Source: Saccharum officinarum (Eukaryota > Streptophyta > Magnoliopsida > Poales > Poaceae). From it: DNA of 64,000 nucleotides. Each line of letters begins with the position of its first letter. The stretch's first letter is position 1. Under the pieces are notes generated by a model that was not told the DNA's origin, did no database searches, and saw only the letters and a list, made by a program, of their open reading frames with translations. Below are positions 46,315 through 56,927 of this stretch, one piece after another. The position numbers were made by a program, and so were the translations under genes. The stretch covers positions 12,566,214-12,630,213 of the forward strand of contig CM036188.1 in the NCBI GenBank assembly GCA_020631735.1. Reading direction: 5' to 3'.

Positions 46315-46590
46315 TTTTTTTTGTGAATTACACAATATAACGTAGACAATCACAACGCACGCACACTCACCTCTATGAACGTACGCACGCAAATCCTATC
46401 CCTATGAACATATTCTAAGACTGGGACAACGAATCCTCAAGATCGATGAAGTCACCACGGGCGTCTTGCTGTCAACGGGAACATTGCCTAACACTAAAAG
46501 CATAACACCGTTAAATTCTAGAAAATTCGCTCTCACGAGGGGTCATAGGAACTGAGGCGCTAGTAAGGCTCTTGTAACCATTATACAGAC
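46315..46590 (-). mobile_element. Au-like SINE
   Basis: On the minus strand the 5' region (atggttacaagagcctta, then agttcctatgacc) resembles a degenerate tRNA-type A box and B box. The body contains gtgacttcatcgatcttgag and gttcatagggataggatttg, the recognisable core of grass Au SINEs, and ends gtgagtgtgcgtgcgttgtg then a short A tail (T run at 46312-46321 on the plus strand). A flanking duplication was not identified. Confidence 0.6.
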
Positions 46591-47776
46591 CCTTTCTCCA
46601 TGAGCTTTGATTTCAACAACATGGTTACAACTTCTACACTAATTCTCTTTGCAGAATAATGCTATCTAATTTTAAGGTATGCCTTAAAACACAAAATTTT
46701 TTCTGATCTGTGGATCATTGTCAGGTTCAGACTCGGCAGTGATAGTAAGATATCACTGTCACGCAAGGCTAGGCCCAGCAATGATAAGATGAGGGCCACT
46801 GTCGAGTCTATCCTCTACCCGGAAGTGATAGGATGATACTCATTGCTGCGTTAGTTGCTTCAACATGTAGTGACCTTTATTTCCTAATTTATATATACAA
46901 TTATATTCAAACAAAAGGTTACTATCTGATATTTTACATTTGATATTAATAATGCATCACATATATCTGCCATCAAGATTATACTTGAGTTACAATGAGT
47001 TTGAATCGATATATCACATGATTCAATAAAATTAATATATATAACAATTTAAATTAACTCACTTTGCATTAGAACAACTAGTCCATCAACCCGTGCTGCC
47101 GCACATGCTAGATTCTTCCGTAAAAGCTAATTTTAAGATACTTTAGCAATAGAAAACCATGTTTAATTTATGTTAAAATTAAAATTACTACATTCAATTA
47201 ACTTTTATTTGAATCCAAAGTTTGACACATGTTTAGAATTGGCACTGGCATGTCTGAGAGAGATTGTTGTGGCTTTGCTATAGTGTTTATTAATTTGGTT
47301 CCACGGTTGGATATTTTCTTATCCTTCCTTTCTTTTGTGCCCCATCCGACTTTGTACATTATACGGGCGTGTTTGATATCCCTCTTTAGTAATTTAACAG
47401 TGTGAATAGAAATATTAAAATATTATTTTTTAATGATAGATGTGGATAATTTAGATACAAATTTAGGGAGTATTTTGAATTATACTTCATAATGGTAGAG
47501 TCATATTTAACATATTTTTTTCTTATAAACATAACATATTATATGGCTACTATTGACGAATTTTAGTGCGTCATACAAATTAATGTGAAAGCTGTTAAGC
47601 CAAAAATATTATTATTAATTTTGAAGCTAACCCAAATTTTTCTATGAGAGATTGTACCAAATTTATTAGGCCGCTTCCAATAGTTGGTCCTAACCACGTT
47701 TATGTATGCATTGTAGGGTGCAATAGAAGGTCCTAGAGACCGACTAATGACAAGGCCAGTCTCCATGGATAGTTTC
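46591..47776. other. Intergenic AT-rich DNA
   Basis: A patch at 46730-46850 has repeated inverted words (cagtgatag, tatcactgtc, agtgatagg) that could be a CACTA subterminal remnant, but there are no termini. 47640-47776 (ggccgcttccaatagttggtc, then ctccatggatagtttc) looks like a MITE truncated by the LTR that starts at 47777. No gene seen. Confidence 0.4.
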
Positions 47777-49197
47777 TGTGACAGAACCGTCCAATTTATA
47801 CAAGTTCAAGTACGACTGTCCCCGTTTAACACGTTGACACGCACATACTTGCACTTATATAAACTCGGTAGTCCACCGAGTGTCATGAAGGACCTTGGTA
47901 AATCAACTTCACAACTAAGACCATAATAAATTAAGCAAATATACATCACATACATGGAGTTGCAGCGAAAATAATATTACAAATGAGTTCACAAATAATA
48001 GTGCAAGTTTGAATGTCAAAACCAATTAGGGAAAACAACGTAGCTTTCAATTGATTACAATAACATAAGTTTCAAATACATTGCTAGCATAAATGACATC
48101 CTCCGACAAAAGCATATAGATAATAACAATATATAGATTCGCTGAGCCCACCGGTGGTTAGCCACCATCTTCAGTAGGTCGAGCACTGCACTTGCAGCAT
48201 GGTGGGATAAACCCTGAGTACCAGGGGTGCTTAGCTAGACTTATCCGTCATAAACCAAAAATAAATGACCCCAAGGAGTATGTAGGGCTTTATCGGTAGA
48301 GCTAGCTTGATGACATTTTGCATAAAAAACTTAAGTACATAACTTGGATATATAATATCTTTAGCATCAACTTATACCTATTCAATTAGGCATCTCTAGG
48401 TTAGCACCTGTACTAGAGCAATCACTTGATTAAGTAGCAAACATTAGTAACCATATCCGGTGTAGCATTGTGAATCATCATCATCATCATAACTATTAAG
48501 TTCAATTAGGTGTTTCTACGTTGCCGCTGCCCAGTCAAATTCTCACTATCCAAAAGAGACGGTGACTTGAATCGATTCCTACCCAGCTAGGGATTTATTC
48601 CTAACACAAACCTAGGCATACCTCGCGAAGTCAGCCTTAGGTCACCTTTGGTACAACTCAAGAACCAAATTCGCGGGTCCGATCAGTGCTGCACCCTCAG
48701 AGATTCAACCAATCTGCCAGGATGTTCAGGACTACCCTGCCCTTGGGCTCACGCCATTGGCTCCCTGCATATCCTTACTACCAACCAGGGTGCGCACTTT
48801 CACTTAACGGCTTCCGGCCTGAGTTGAGCTACTCGGCTTCGCGGTTGAAACGACTTATCCGGCCAACTAAGTGTTAGGTATGCGTTCAACATGACATAAG
48901 GATGTACAACGAATTGGTTCTTAACCGAAATGGACGGGGATAGATAGGCACCCAGGACCTCCATGCCATGTCGCTTCTCTATCTCAATCCTGCCTAGTCT
49001 TCTTTCATTTATTAACACATGGTTATCTCCACGATAGCAAATATAGCCAATCGTGACCAGATATCTCCCTATATCTCGCAGGTGACAGGAAATCACCGGA
49101 CTTCTACCGACTAAGCAAGGCTAAGCATTTATTCAATCCTAAACATTAATAGGATTCAAGGTACATTATCTGGACAAGGAGAATATATATAGCGCTG

Positions 49198-49198
<1 letters not shown>

Positions 49199-49236
<38 letters not shown>
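49199..49236. repeat. (AT)n microsatellite
   Basis: About 19 uninterrupted TA units inside the family 2 LTR. Confidence 0.95.
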
Positions 49237-49239
<3 letters not shown>

Positions 49240-49779
49240 TTTCAAAGCAACTCCTATAACTTAATGCATCAAACATAAATAACTCAATTTCATATTTATA
49301 AAAACATAGGAGGCTTAGAATACTCCAGGGCTTGCCTGGGATCCGACACAAGTCAGTTAAGTTAGCTTGTACCGTCTTGTGACATATTCGGTCCTAGCAC
49401 TTGCTTAGTCCTTCCACCTTCTGGATAGGTCCACCAAACACCGTCTTCGGGTTTGGCTCCAACATCATGTCCTTCAAGTGGTTCATCTAGCGTACCTCGA
49501 TGAGATGCAAGATTCAAGTGCATGAATATGAAGAATGGCAATAACAGATGCATCACATAAAAGCATTCAAGATAAGCACAAGATTATGCAAGACATATAC
49601 ACCTAGAGTTATTTAACTAAATATCACACAACCTATTATAAGAGATAGCAAGCATGTTAGGCATGGCACACAAGTGAACTTAAGTTTAGATATTGCACAC
49701 ATGCATCGATCAAGAACTAACCAAACATGTTTAGCGAAAACAAGAGCAAGCTAAAGCAATCAACAAAATCTGGACAGCA

Positions 49780-50850
49780 GCACAGCAGTTACTTGTTTCA
49801 ACCATAACTGAAGTTATAAGCATTCAACAAAGGTGATCTTAGACTTTCTGGGGAGCTAATGAAATTGTCTACAACTTTGTTATTATCATATCTAGGTGAT
49901 TCAATAGTTATCTAGCCTTAAACACACAAAGCAATAATTCTGTCCACAACATGGACAGAATCTGACATGCAACTTCAGACATCAATAACTTGAGTCTAGC
50001 TTTCACACAAAGGTAGTTCTAAACTTTTTAGAAAGCTTAGAAAACTATGCACAACTTTGTTATAAACCCCAAAAACTAATTCATAGGTTAACATGACCAA
50101 ACATGCCAATATTTCAGGTCTGCACAATCATAGACAGAAATTTGACATGAACTTCAGAAATACGTAACTAGAGTTCTAGTGATCCAACAAACATGATTCT
50201 TAACTTTATGGAAAGCTTATTAAGATATCTATAACTTTCTTATTATCATCCAAAGTTGATTTCAAGCTAACAAGGCCAAATAACACAAACAAGACATCTT
50301 TGTCTAGATTTGAACAGATTCTTACATTCCAATTTGAACAACTATAACTAGAGTTATAGACCTGCAAAAGTAGTGATTTTAGATATTTTGGAAAGCTTAA
50401 CAATAGTACTACACTTCTTCTATTATCACCAAGACATGATTCTATATGTACACAGGTCAAACAAACCAATCATTCAGACCTATTCCGAGGAGATGCAGAA
50501 CATGACAGAGCATTTGTTAATTTCATAACTCCTAAACTATCAGGCCTATGGTCATAAAAATTTAACACAAGCTAGATTATGAAGTTAGATACAACTTTGG
50601 TATTCATCCCATCTATAGCAAACATCATTATCATCACTAAAATAGTTGCACAACCAGAACTGTACATGCAGCCTAACAGCAGAGGCATATTGCATTCACC
50701 TATCATTTTGTTGCTACAAATAAACATGTTATTGACATAAATGCCACTCCAAACAGCTTGAATCATATTCAACAATCATAGCACATGTCAATAGCTAATA
50801 GAAGCATCACATGACAATAAATACATATATTTATTAACAAACTTTCATCC

Positions 50851-50940
<90 letters not shown>

Positions 50941-51740
50941 GCACTATATGACAACAACTAGTTTGGAGATGAGATTTTTATGAGAGAAATATGATGACCA
51001 AACATGATTACTGTACAAATTTCATATGCTCAGGTTTTATAGTTTAATTACTATGAAAAAGACAAATTGTCATTGCAAGAAAACATGTGAGAGCAAGATA
51101 AATCTTAAGATCACCATTTTCTGTAAACACATAGCTATGTTAGGATTTCTCAGGCTACAATATCACCATGCAAAGGCAAAGAACCACATTTCACATTTTT
51201 TGCATATAGGAAACACACTTAAGTGAGGGTATACTCATAGTTAAGATCATGCAATTGCAAGATCTGAGATTTTAGGACAGCAGTAGCACAGTCACTTGAG
51301 AAAAACATAATGGGAACTATAGTCCATGAAAAATTATGTTCTTTAACATTCTAGAAAGGTTAGGAAATTGTCTATAACTTTCTAATTATGGCACAGGCAT
51401 GATTCCTAAGTTAACAAGATTAGAAAACACAAACAAGCACCGATGCACAAACGTGGACATAAACTGACAAGAAACTTCAGAAGCTCATAGCTGGAGTTCT
51501 AGCCAACAAAAACTATTGTTCTTTAACAATTTCGAAATCCCAAGAAAAAAAATACAACTTCCTAGTTATCAGCAAAAGGTAGTTTTGAAGCTAACATGGT
51601 TGAAAAACACCAAACTTCAGATCTGTACAGCATGCAGTCCAAACCAGATAGTGAACTTCGAAAATTCATAGCTCTCAAACCTGATGGTATAAAATCATGA
51701 TATTTTACAAGATAATAGATATGAAGGTCCTCTACAACTT
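49780..51740. repeat. Degenerate array of about 180-bp units within the family 2 LTR
   Basis: A phrase of the type cataactagagttatag, followed about 35 bp later by gattctta-act-t-tggaaagctta and then acaactttgttattatca, recurs at about 49796, 49980, 50158, 50338 and 50519. It recurs again at 51307, 51487 and 51664. Spacing stays at 177-187 bp within each cluster. Confidence 0.75.
50857..50938. repeat. (AT)n microsatellite
   Basis: About 40 TA units, lying between the two clusters of 180-bp units. Confidence 0.96.
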
Positions 51741-52167
51741 TTAGTTCACCAAAACACCTATTTCGTCCTCTAAGTAGCCCTAATAATTTCCCCAAGAAAA
51801 TCTGCACAAATTGCTCATCTGAAATCTGAGGAACAACATTCAAATAACTTTTCTCCCTCACTAGTCCACTTGTTCCCATGGCCAAACTTCACCCTAAACA
51901 CTAAACTTGTGCAAGGAAGGGTGAAATCCAACTCACCTTGGTCACCCACAAACCCTAGGGCAGCGGGAAGAGATGGGGAAAGACCGATCTACATGGGAGA
52001 TGCACCTGTTCTTGCTCCTCTTGCTGCAGAGAGGGGATTTAGGGAAGGGAAGCCATGGGGAGATGGGGAAGATGGAAAGGGGCTTTGGGGGACATGCTCA
52101 CCATGGTCTTGGGGTGCTCCAGCAGTAGCAGCTCGGCCGGGGACGTAGCAAGGAAGGAGATCGAGGT

Positions 52168-52393
52168 TAGGGATGAAAACGGAACAGAAATATTCTGAAT
52201 TGACCGTTTTCGTTTTCTATATTATGAACCGTTTTTTAACATGAAAAATTGTCAGTTTCAACCGGTTTCACAACCATTTTCAACCATTTTTTGTACTCTT
52301 TAATTGCTAAATGTAGAAATATCCCGAACCGACCGTTTTCGTTTTCTATATCGTAAGTCCGTTTTCGACCGTTTCCGACCGTTTTCATCCTTA
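52168..52393. mobile_element. hAT-type MITE with 8-bp target duplication ATCGAGGT
   Basis: The 226-bp element starts TAGGGATGAAAACGG and its right end complements to TAAGGATGAAAACGG (14 of 15 matching). The 8 bases ATCGAGGT flank it on both sides (52160-52167 and 52394-52401). An 8-bp duplication is diagnostic of hAT elements. The interior repeats the word ccgttttcgttttctata. It lies inside the family 2 LTR, so it is younger than that LTR. Confidence 0.92.
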
Positions 52394-52631
52394 ATCGAGG
52401 TGGGGCTCCTCCATGGCTTGAGCTTGAAGAAGGGGCTCGAGGAAGGGCTTCTCCTCCAACTCCGGCGATGTCGAGGTGGCTGCCAGCATGCTCCTCCGGT
52501 GATGCTCCAACAGCAGGGCGCCCTTCTCCTCTCCTTCCTTCTCTTCTTCTTCTTCCTTCTCCTCTCCTTTCTCTCTTTCCCCTTTCTCTGGTTCAGAACA
52601 TGGAGAATGAATGGGGAGGGTGAGGGAGAGG

Positions 52632-54692
52632 TGAAAGTCCTATGTTTGGTGTTGGTAATTAGTGACAATACCTAAGTACTAATCCTATGCCTAAGTTGTA
52701 TGTAGCATATGAGGATTAGTACATTCCAAGGTTGGTGGCAAGATGGACATGGTGATCATGATGGCCACACTTGGATTTGGACGCAACCCTATGTGATCAA
52801 GGCAAAGGTATATGTTTAAGGGTTGTGTTTTAGTAACCAAGACACCTAGTGGGTGTGGTTACATTATAGGATAGATAGCCGTACTATAAAGAGGGGAATG
52901 ACGCGGCTATTGAACTCCTAAGTGCCTCTAGGTGTGCATTTCATGATCATATGCATTTGGATAGAACTAATAACGTCTCGAAAAATGATTGTGAAAATGC
53001 TAACATACATGCACATGGTGATGATCACTTGGTGATGTTAGCACATTTGCGATGGCGTTGGAGTTTAAGCGGTAGAGAGAGTTTGGGGTCTTCTCTCCCT
53101 CCCGCCGAGCGTGCGAGCGCGGGATTCAGGCGTTTTCGGGGATTTGAAATGCCTATTTTCCACTACGCCGGAAGTCGGAAAAAGAAACGAAGGCGAACGG
53201 AGGTCACAAAGGTGACCGGACGCTGCACCGGACGCGGTCATAGAATGACCGGACGCGTCCGGTCAGCTGTCAGGCGCGCGGGTGCTAGGGTTTGCAACCG
53301 GCGCGTCCGGTCTCTTACGGGACCGGCGCGTCCGGTCATGTGCCCAGAGAAGAACTGCGGTTCGCAAGGAGGATCGGACGCTGGGCGCGTCCGGTCACAC
53401 ACGATCGGACGCGTCCGATCGTTGAAGGAGCTTACTGGACTCACACCGGACGCGAGCACTGTCGCGTCCGGTCATCTTCTTAAGCGCGTCCGGTCGCTGG
53501 TTTGTTGAGCGCTGCTCAGACGACCAGCGCGTCCGGTCCTTCACGGGACCAGCGCGTCCGGTCGTTCCCGGCGCGTCCGGTCAGTTGGACCAGCGCGTCC
53601 GGTCGTTTCTTCGCAGTTAGCCGTTGGGCGACCAGCGCGTCCGGTCGTTTGGACCAGCGCGTCCGGTCAGTGTTTCACGTGTTAGCCGTTGGGCGACCGG
53701 CGCGTCCGGTCAGTTGGACCAGCGCGTCCGGTCACCCCGATTTCGGCTGTTTAAGTTTCTAACGGCTATATTCGAAGGGGTACGTCTATAAATACTCGTT
53801 GGCCGGCTCAAGGCTCTCTCTCTCTCGAACATTTGACATACTTGTGAGCACTTTGAGCTAAGCAACTCCCCTCCCACTCATCTCTCTTGCTTCTTTGCAT
53901 ATTCGAAGTGAGATTGAGTGATCCAAGTGCATTTGCATTGTGAGATTGCATCTAGTTGGCACTTGGTGGTTGATTTGCTGCGGGATTCTTGTTTCTCTTG
54001 GTGGTTGCCGCCACCTAGACGGCTTGGAGCAGCTTGGAGGCGTTGGCAAGAGTTGGTGATTGTTCTTGGCCACCTCCGGTGATTGTGAGGGGTTTGTGCC
54101 TACCTCGGCGAAGCGCCAAAGGCAACGTTAGTATATTGCTCGTGTCATTGCAACCTTTTGCCATTTGGTAGGTTCTTGTGGTGCCCTTTGAGAGGCTTGG
54201 TGTGAGACCGATTAGCCACCGAACCACGTGGTGAAGAGGGACACAACGGGGACTAGCGTGCCGGCAAGCACGTGAACCTCGGGATAAATCTTCGTGCCAT
54301 CATTCTCATTGTGTTTGATCGATCCCGGTGGTTGTATATTGTGGTATTCATCTCTTGATCATATTGATTGGTTGGCTCAATACTTCGCCCCTCGGTGATA
54401 CCCTCCTAACTCTCTCTTGTATTAATTTTTTAGTTACCTTGCTAGCTTGTTAGTGTAACTCTTAGCTTGAGTAGCTAGCTAGCTTTAGTTGTAGTTAAAT
54501 TGTGCGGTTTGACTTGTGCGGTTGAGTGCAAATATACTAGAATTGTGAATTGGTTAGGTGGCTTGCAAACACCTCGTAGGCTAAGCAAAACTCGCATCTC
54601 GCTATTTGTTTTATTGATAAACTTGTTTAGCTTGTCTTTGTAGAAATTTTTATTAGGCTATTCACCCCCCCTCTAGCCATCAAGACCTTTCA
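52632..54692 (+). repeat. Sirevirus 5' LTR
   Basis: It starts TGAAAGTCCTATGTTTGG and ends GCCATCAAGACCTTTCA; 2061 bp. The central part (53200-53735) is an unusual CpG-rich array. The sequence ggctcaaggctctctctctc near 53810 and the AT-poor stretch around it probably lie near the transcription start, inferred from position only. Confidence 0.93.
53200..53735. repeat. CpG-rich palindromic repeat array in the 5' LTR
   Basis: The decamer gcgtccggtc occurs 14 times, plus one gcgtccgatc variant. The fullest copy is the 18-base palindrome gaccggacgcgtccggtc at about 53250. Later copies take the form gaccagcgcgtccggtc with spacing of about 20-50 bp. Each decamer has two CpG sites. The array matches one at 61925-62445 in the 3' LTR. 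Confidence 0.93.
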
Positions 54693-54694
54693 AG

Positions 54695-54706
54695 TGGTAT
54701 CAGAGC
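54695..54706 (+). other. Primer-binding site, initiator-Met tRNA
   Basis: TGGTATCAGAGC is an exact match to the plant initiator-Met tRNA primer site, two bases after the LTR end. Reverse transcription of minus-strand DNA would start here. Confidence 0.95.
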
Positions 54707-54746
54707 AGTGGTCACCGTTTGTAAGGCTTAACAACCTCGGTGTAAG

Positions 54747-56927
54747 ATGGCTCAAGTTATGTTCAATCATGTTAATGGCAAGCCTCCATTCTTTGATGGC
54801 GTCTCTTCCTTTGATCATTGGAAAAGGAAGATGAAGCAATATCTAGGCAATATACATGAGAAGGTTTGGGATGTGACCAAAGAAGGATACGTCATTCTTG
54901 ATGAGGAAAACCTCACTCCCAATGACCGTATCAACAAACAATGCAATACGGCGGCACTTGACACAATCTATCGTGCCATTGATGATAAAGTATTTGAGCA
55001 AATCAAAGATCTTGAAAAGGCAAATGAGCTTTGGATAAGGCTTGAAGAAACATATGAAGGCACTTCAACGGTAAAAAGTGCCAAACTATATATGCTCAAG
55101 GACAAGTTCTCCACATTCAAGATGAAGGATGATGAATCCATCCCGGAGATGTTCTATAGGCTCCAAGTCATTGTTAATGATCTCAAGGGGCTTGGGGAGA
55201 AGGTTGAGGACAAGGACTTCTCACACAAGTTCTTGATGTGCTTACCCAAGAAGTTTGCCACCTTGAGAAGAATGATCTTTAGAGAGGGATTGGACAAGGT
55301 CAAACCAACCAATGTGCTTGGAGATATAATGACCGATGCCCAATACAATGATGATGAAGATGAGGTAGAAGAGAAGAAGGAAACCAAGGTCAAGCAAGAG
55401 AAGCCCATTGCATTCAAGGCTTCATCCTCTAAGGGCAAGAGCAAGGTTGATGATGATGATGATGATCCATTTGATGATGAGATCATGGCCCTTCTAGTGC
55501 AAAAGATGGGTCGGTTCATGAAGAAGAAAGGCTATGGTGCAAGAAAGAGAAGAGACTTCATGAAGGCAAAGGAGGTGCTTTGCTACAATTGCAATAGCCC
55601 CGATCATGTAGTGGCAAAGTGCCCCTATGAAGACAAAAGATATCATGATGGGGAGTTAAAGTTGAAGAAGAACAAGAAGGAGAAGAAAGCAAAGAAGAGC
55701 TTCACTTTCAACAAGAAGAAGAAGGGTGGTGGTTATGTAGTCACTTGGGATAGTGACAACTCCGATAGTGATGATGATGATGAAAGCTCCAGTGATGATG
55801 AGAGGATCACTCGATGAGCCACTGCAAACATCGCCCTCTCCAACAAGCCATCCATCTTCGACACTACATCAACATGCCTTATGGCCAAGCCTACCAAGGT
55901 AAAACATGATGATAGTGATGATGATTCTTGTGCTAGTGATGATTGTAGGAGTGATGATGAGGAGGATGAGGACTACTCCAAGGATGATCTATTAGGCATA
56001 ATAGATCAAATGAGCAAGGGCTACAAGAGGACAACCAAGAAATACAAAATCTTGGAACAAGAGCTCATTGCCAAGAGCAATGAAAATGATGCCTTGATGG
56101 AGGAGCTTGTTGCTCTCAAAAAGAGTAAGGAGTGCAAAGGAATTGAACAAGAGTTCAAAGCTCTTAGGAAATCCTTTGATGAGCTAGAGGCTTCTCGTGA
56201 GTGTCTAAAGGAAGACCACGAGGATCTTGAAATTGCTCACACTAGGCTTAAGGAAGCCCACTCCACTCTACTTGAGCTCATCAAGGAAAAGGACCTTAAG
56301 TTGGAAAAGTTCATGAAGGAAGCTAAGGAGGAGCAAGTGATTATCACTTGTGATATTGGACTAACATGTGATATTATTGATGATTCTTTATTTGTTAGTC
56401 CTACTAATGCTTCATGTAGCTCATCATCATCCACCACAACCAACTCTACCTCTACTACTAGTGATTCATCACTTGTGGTTGAGACTCTCAAGAGAGAGGT
56501 GGATGATCTCACCCGCGCATTAGGCAATGCCTATGGTGGGGATGCCCGCTTGCTAAAATGCTTGGGTAGCCAAAAGTTCTCTCTTAACAAAGAGGGATTA
56601 GGCTATACTCCCAAGAAGGGCAAGGCGGCCTTTGCTACTCTAAAGCCTCACTTTGTGAAGGGCAATGGTCGTTATTGCAATAGATGCAAGCAAGTTGGGC
56701 ATCTAGAGATTAATTGTAATAAAATGAACAAGAACAAGAAAAATGCTAATGTACCTTATATTCCTTTTGATTCTTGTTATGTGCTTACCAAGGGTGATAA
56801 AGGTGTGCATGCTAGGTTTGTTGGTACACCAATTATGGGCCCAAAGAAGAAGGCCATTTGGGTACCAAAGAGCTTAGTGACTAACCTCCAAGGACCCAAG
56901 CAAGTATGGGTACCTAAAAGACATTAA
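54747..56927 (+). pseudogene. gag: Sirevirus Gag, interrupted by one TGA
   Basis: It begins at ATG 54747 (MAQVMFNHVNGKPPFFDGVS) with the Copia UBN2-type Gag region (WKRKMKQYL; DKVFEQIKDLEKANELWIRL). The first zinc knuckle is CYNCNSPDHVVAKC at about 55580, in CX2CX4HX4C spacing. Acidic, Lys-rich and coiled-coil parts follow (ELIAKSNENDALMEELVAL). The second zinc knuckle is CNRCKQVGHLEINC at about 56676. An in-frame TGA at 55815-55817 splits the frame; downstream codons stay in the same frame to TAA 56925-56927, so this is a point change, most simply CGA to TGA. Gag packages the element RNA into virus-like particles in the cytoplasm. About 726 codons with two zinc knuckles fits Sireviruses, whose Gag is longer than in most Copia groups. 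Confidence 0.88.

Larger units (their letters stand above)
47777..52631 (-). mobile_element. Antisense LTR of retrotransposon family 2, interrupted by later insertions
   Basis: The left edge is TGTGACAGAACCGTCC at 47777, which complements to a GGACGGTTCTGTCACA terminus. That suggests the 3' end of an LTR read on the minus strand. The body is 4.8 kb of non-coding sequence with internal repeats of about 180 bp, two AT microsatellites and a GC-richer right part (51870-52630) like a transcribed leader. It is cut at 52631 by the Sirevirus LTR, and the expected continuation is not seen after 63154. I infer LTR identity from the edge and structure; no internal domain of this family is in the window. 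Confidence 0.55.

Noticed and set aside
46730..46850. CACTA subterminal remnant
   Set aside because: Inverted words such as cagtgatag and tatcactgtc are suggestive, but no CACTA terminus or longer structure was found.
47365..47560. Possible MITE starting cgggcgtgtttgatatccc
   Set aside because: No matching inverted terminus or target duplication was found on the right side.
52951..53508. Open frames across the CpG repeat arrays (52951-53508 and 61864-62325) as genes
   Set aside because: They translate the LTR palindrome repeats (repeating Arg-Val-Arg-Ser type words) and have no independent support.
53200..53735. Possible CRISPR-like array because of the regularly repeated motif
   Set aside because: Repeats are only about 10-18 bp, spacing is irregular, and the array lies in both LTRs of a plant retrotransposon.
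54695..54706. tRNA fragment
   Set aside because: It is the 12-base primer-binding site of the retrotransposon, not a tRNA gene.
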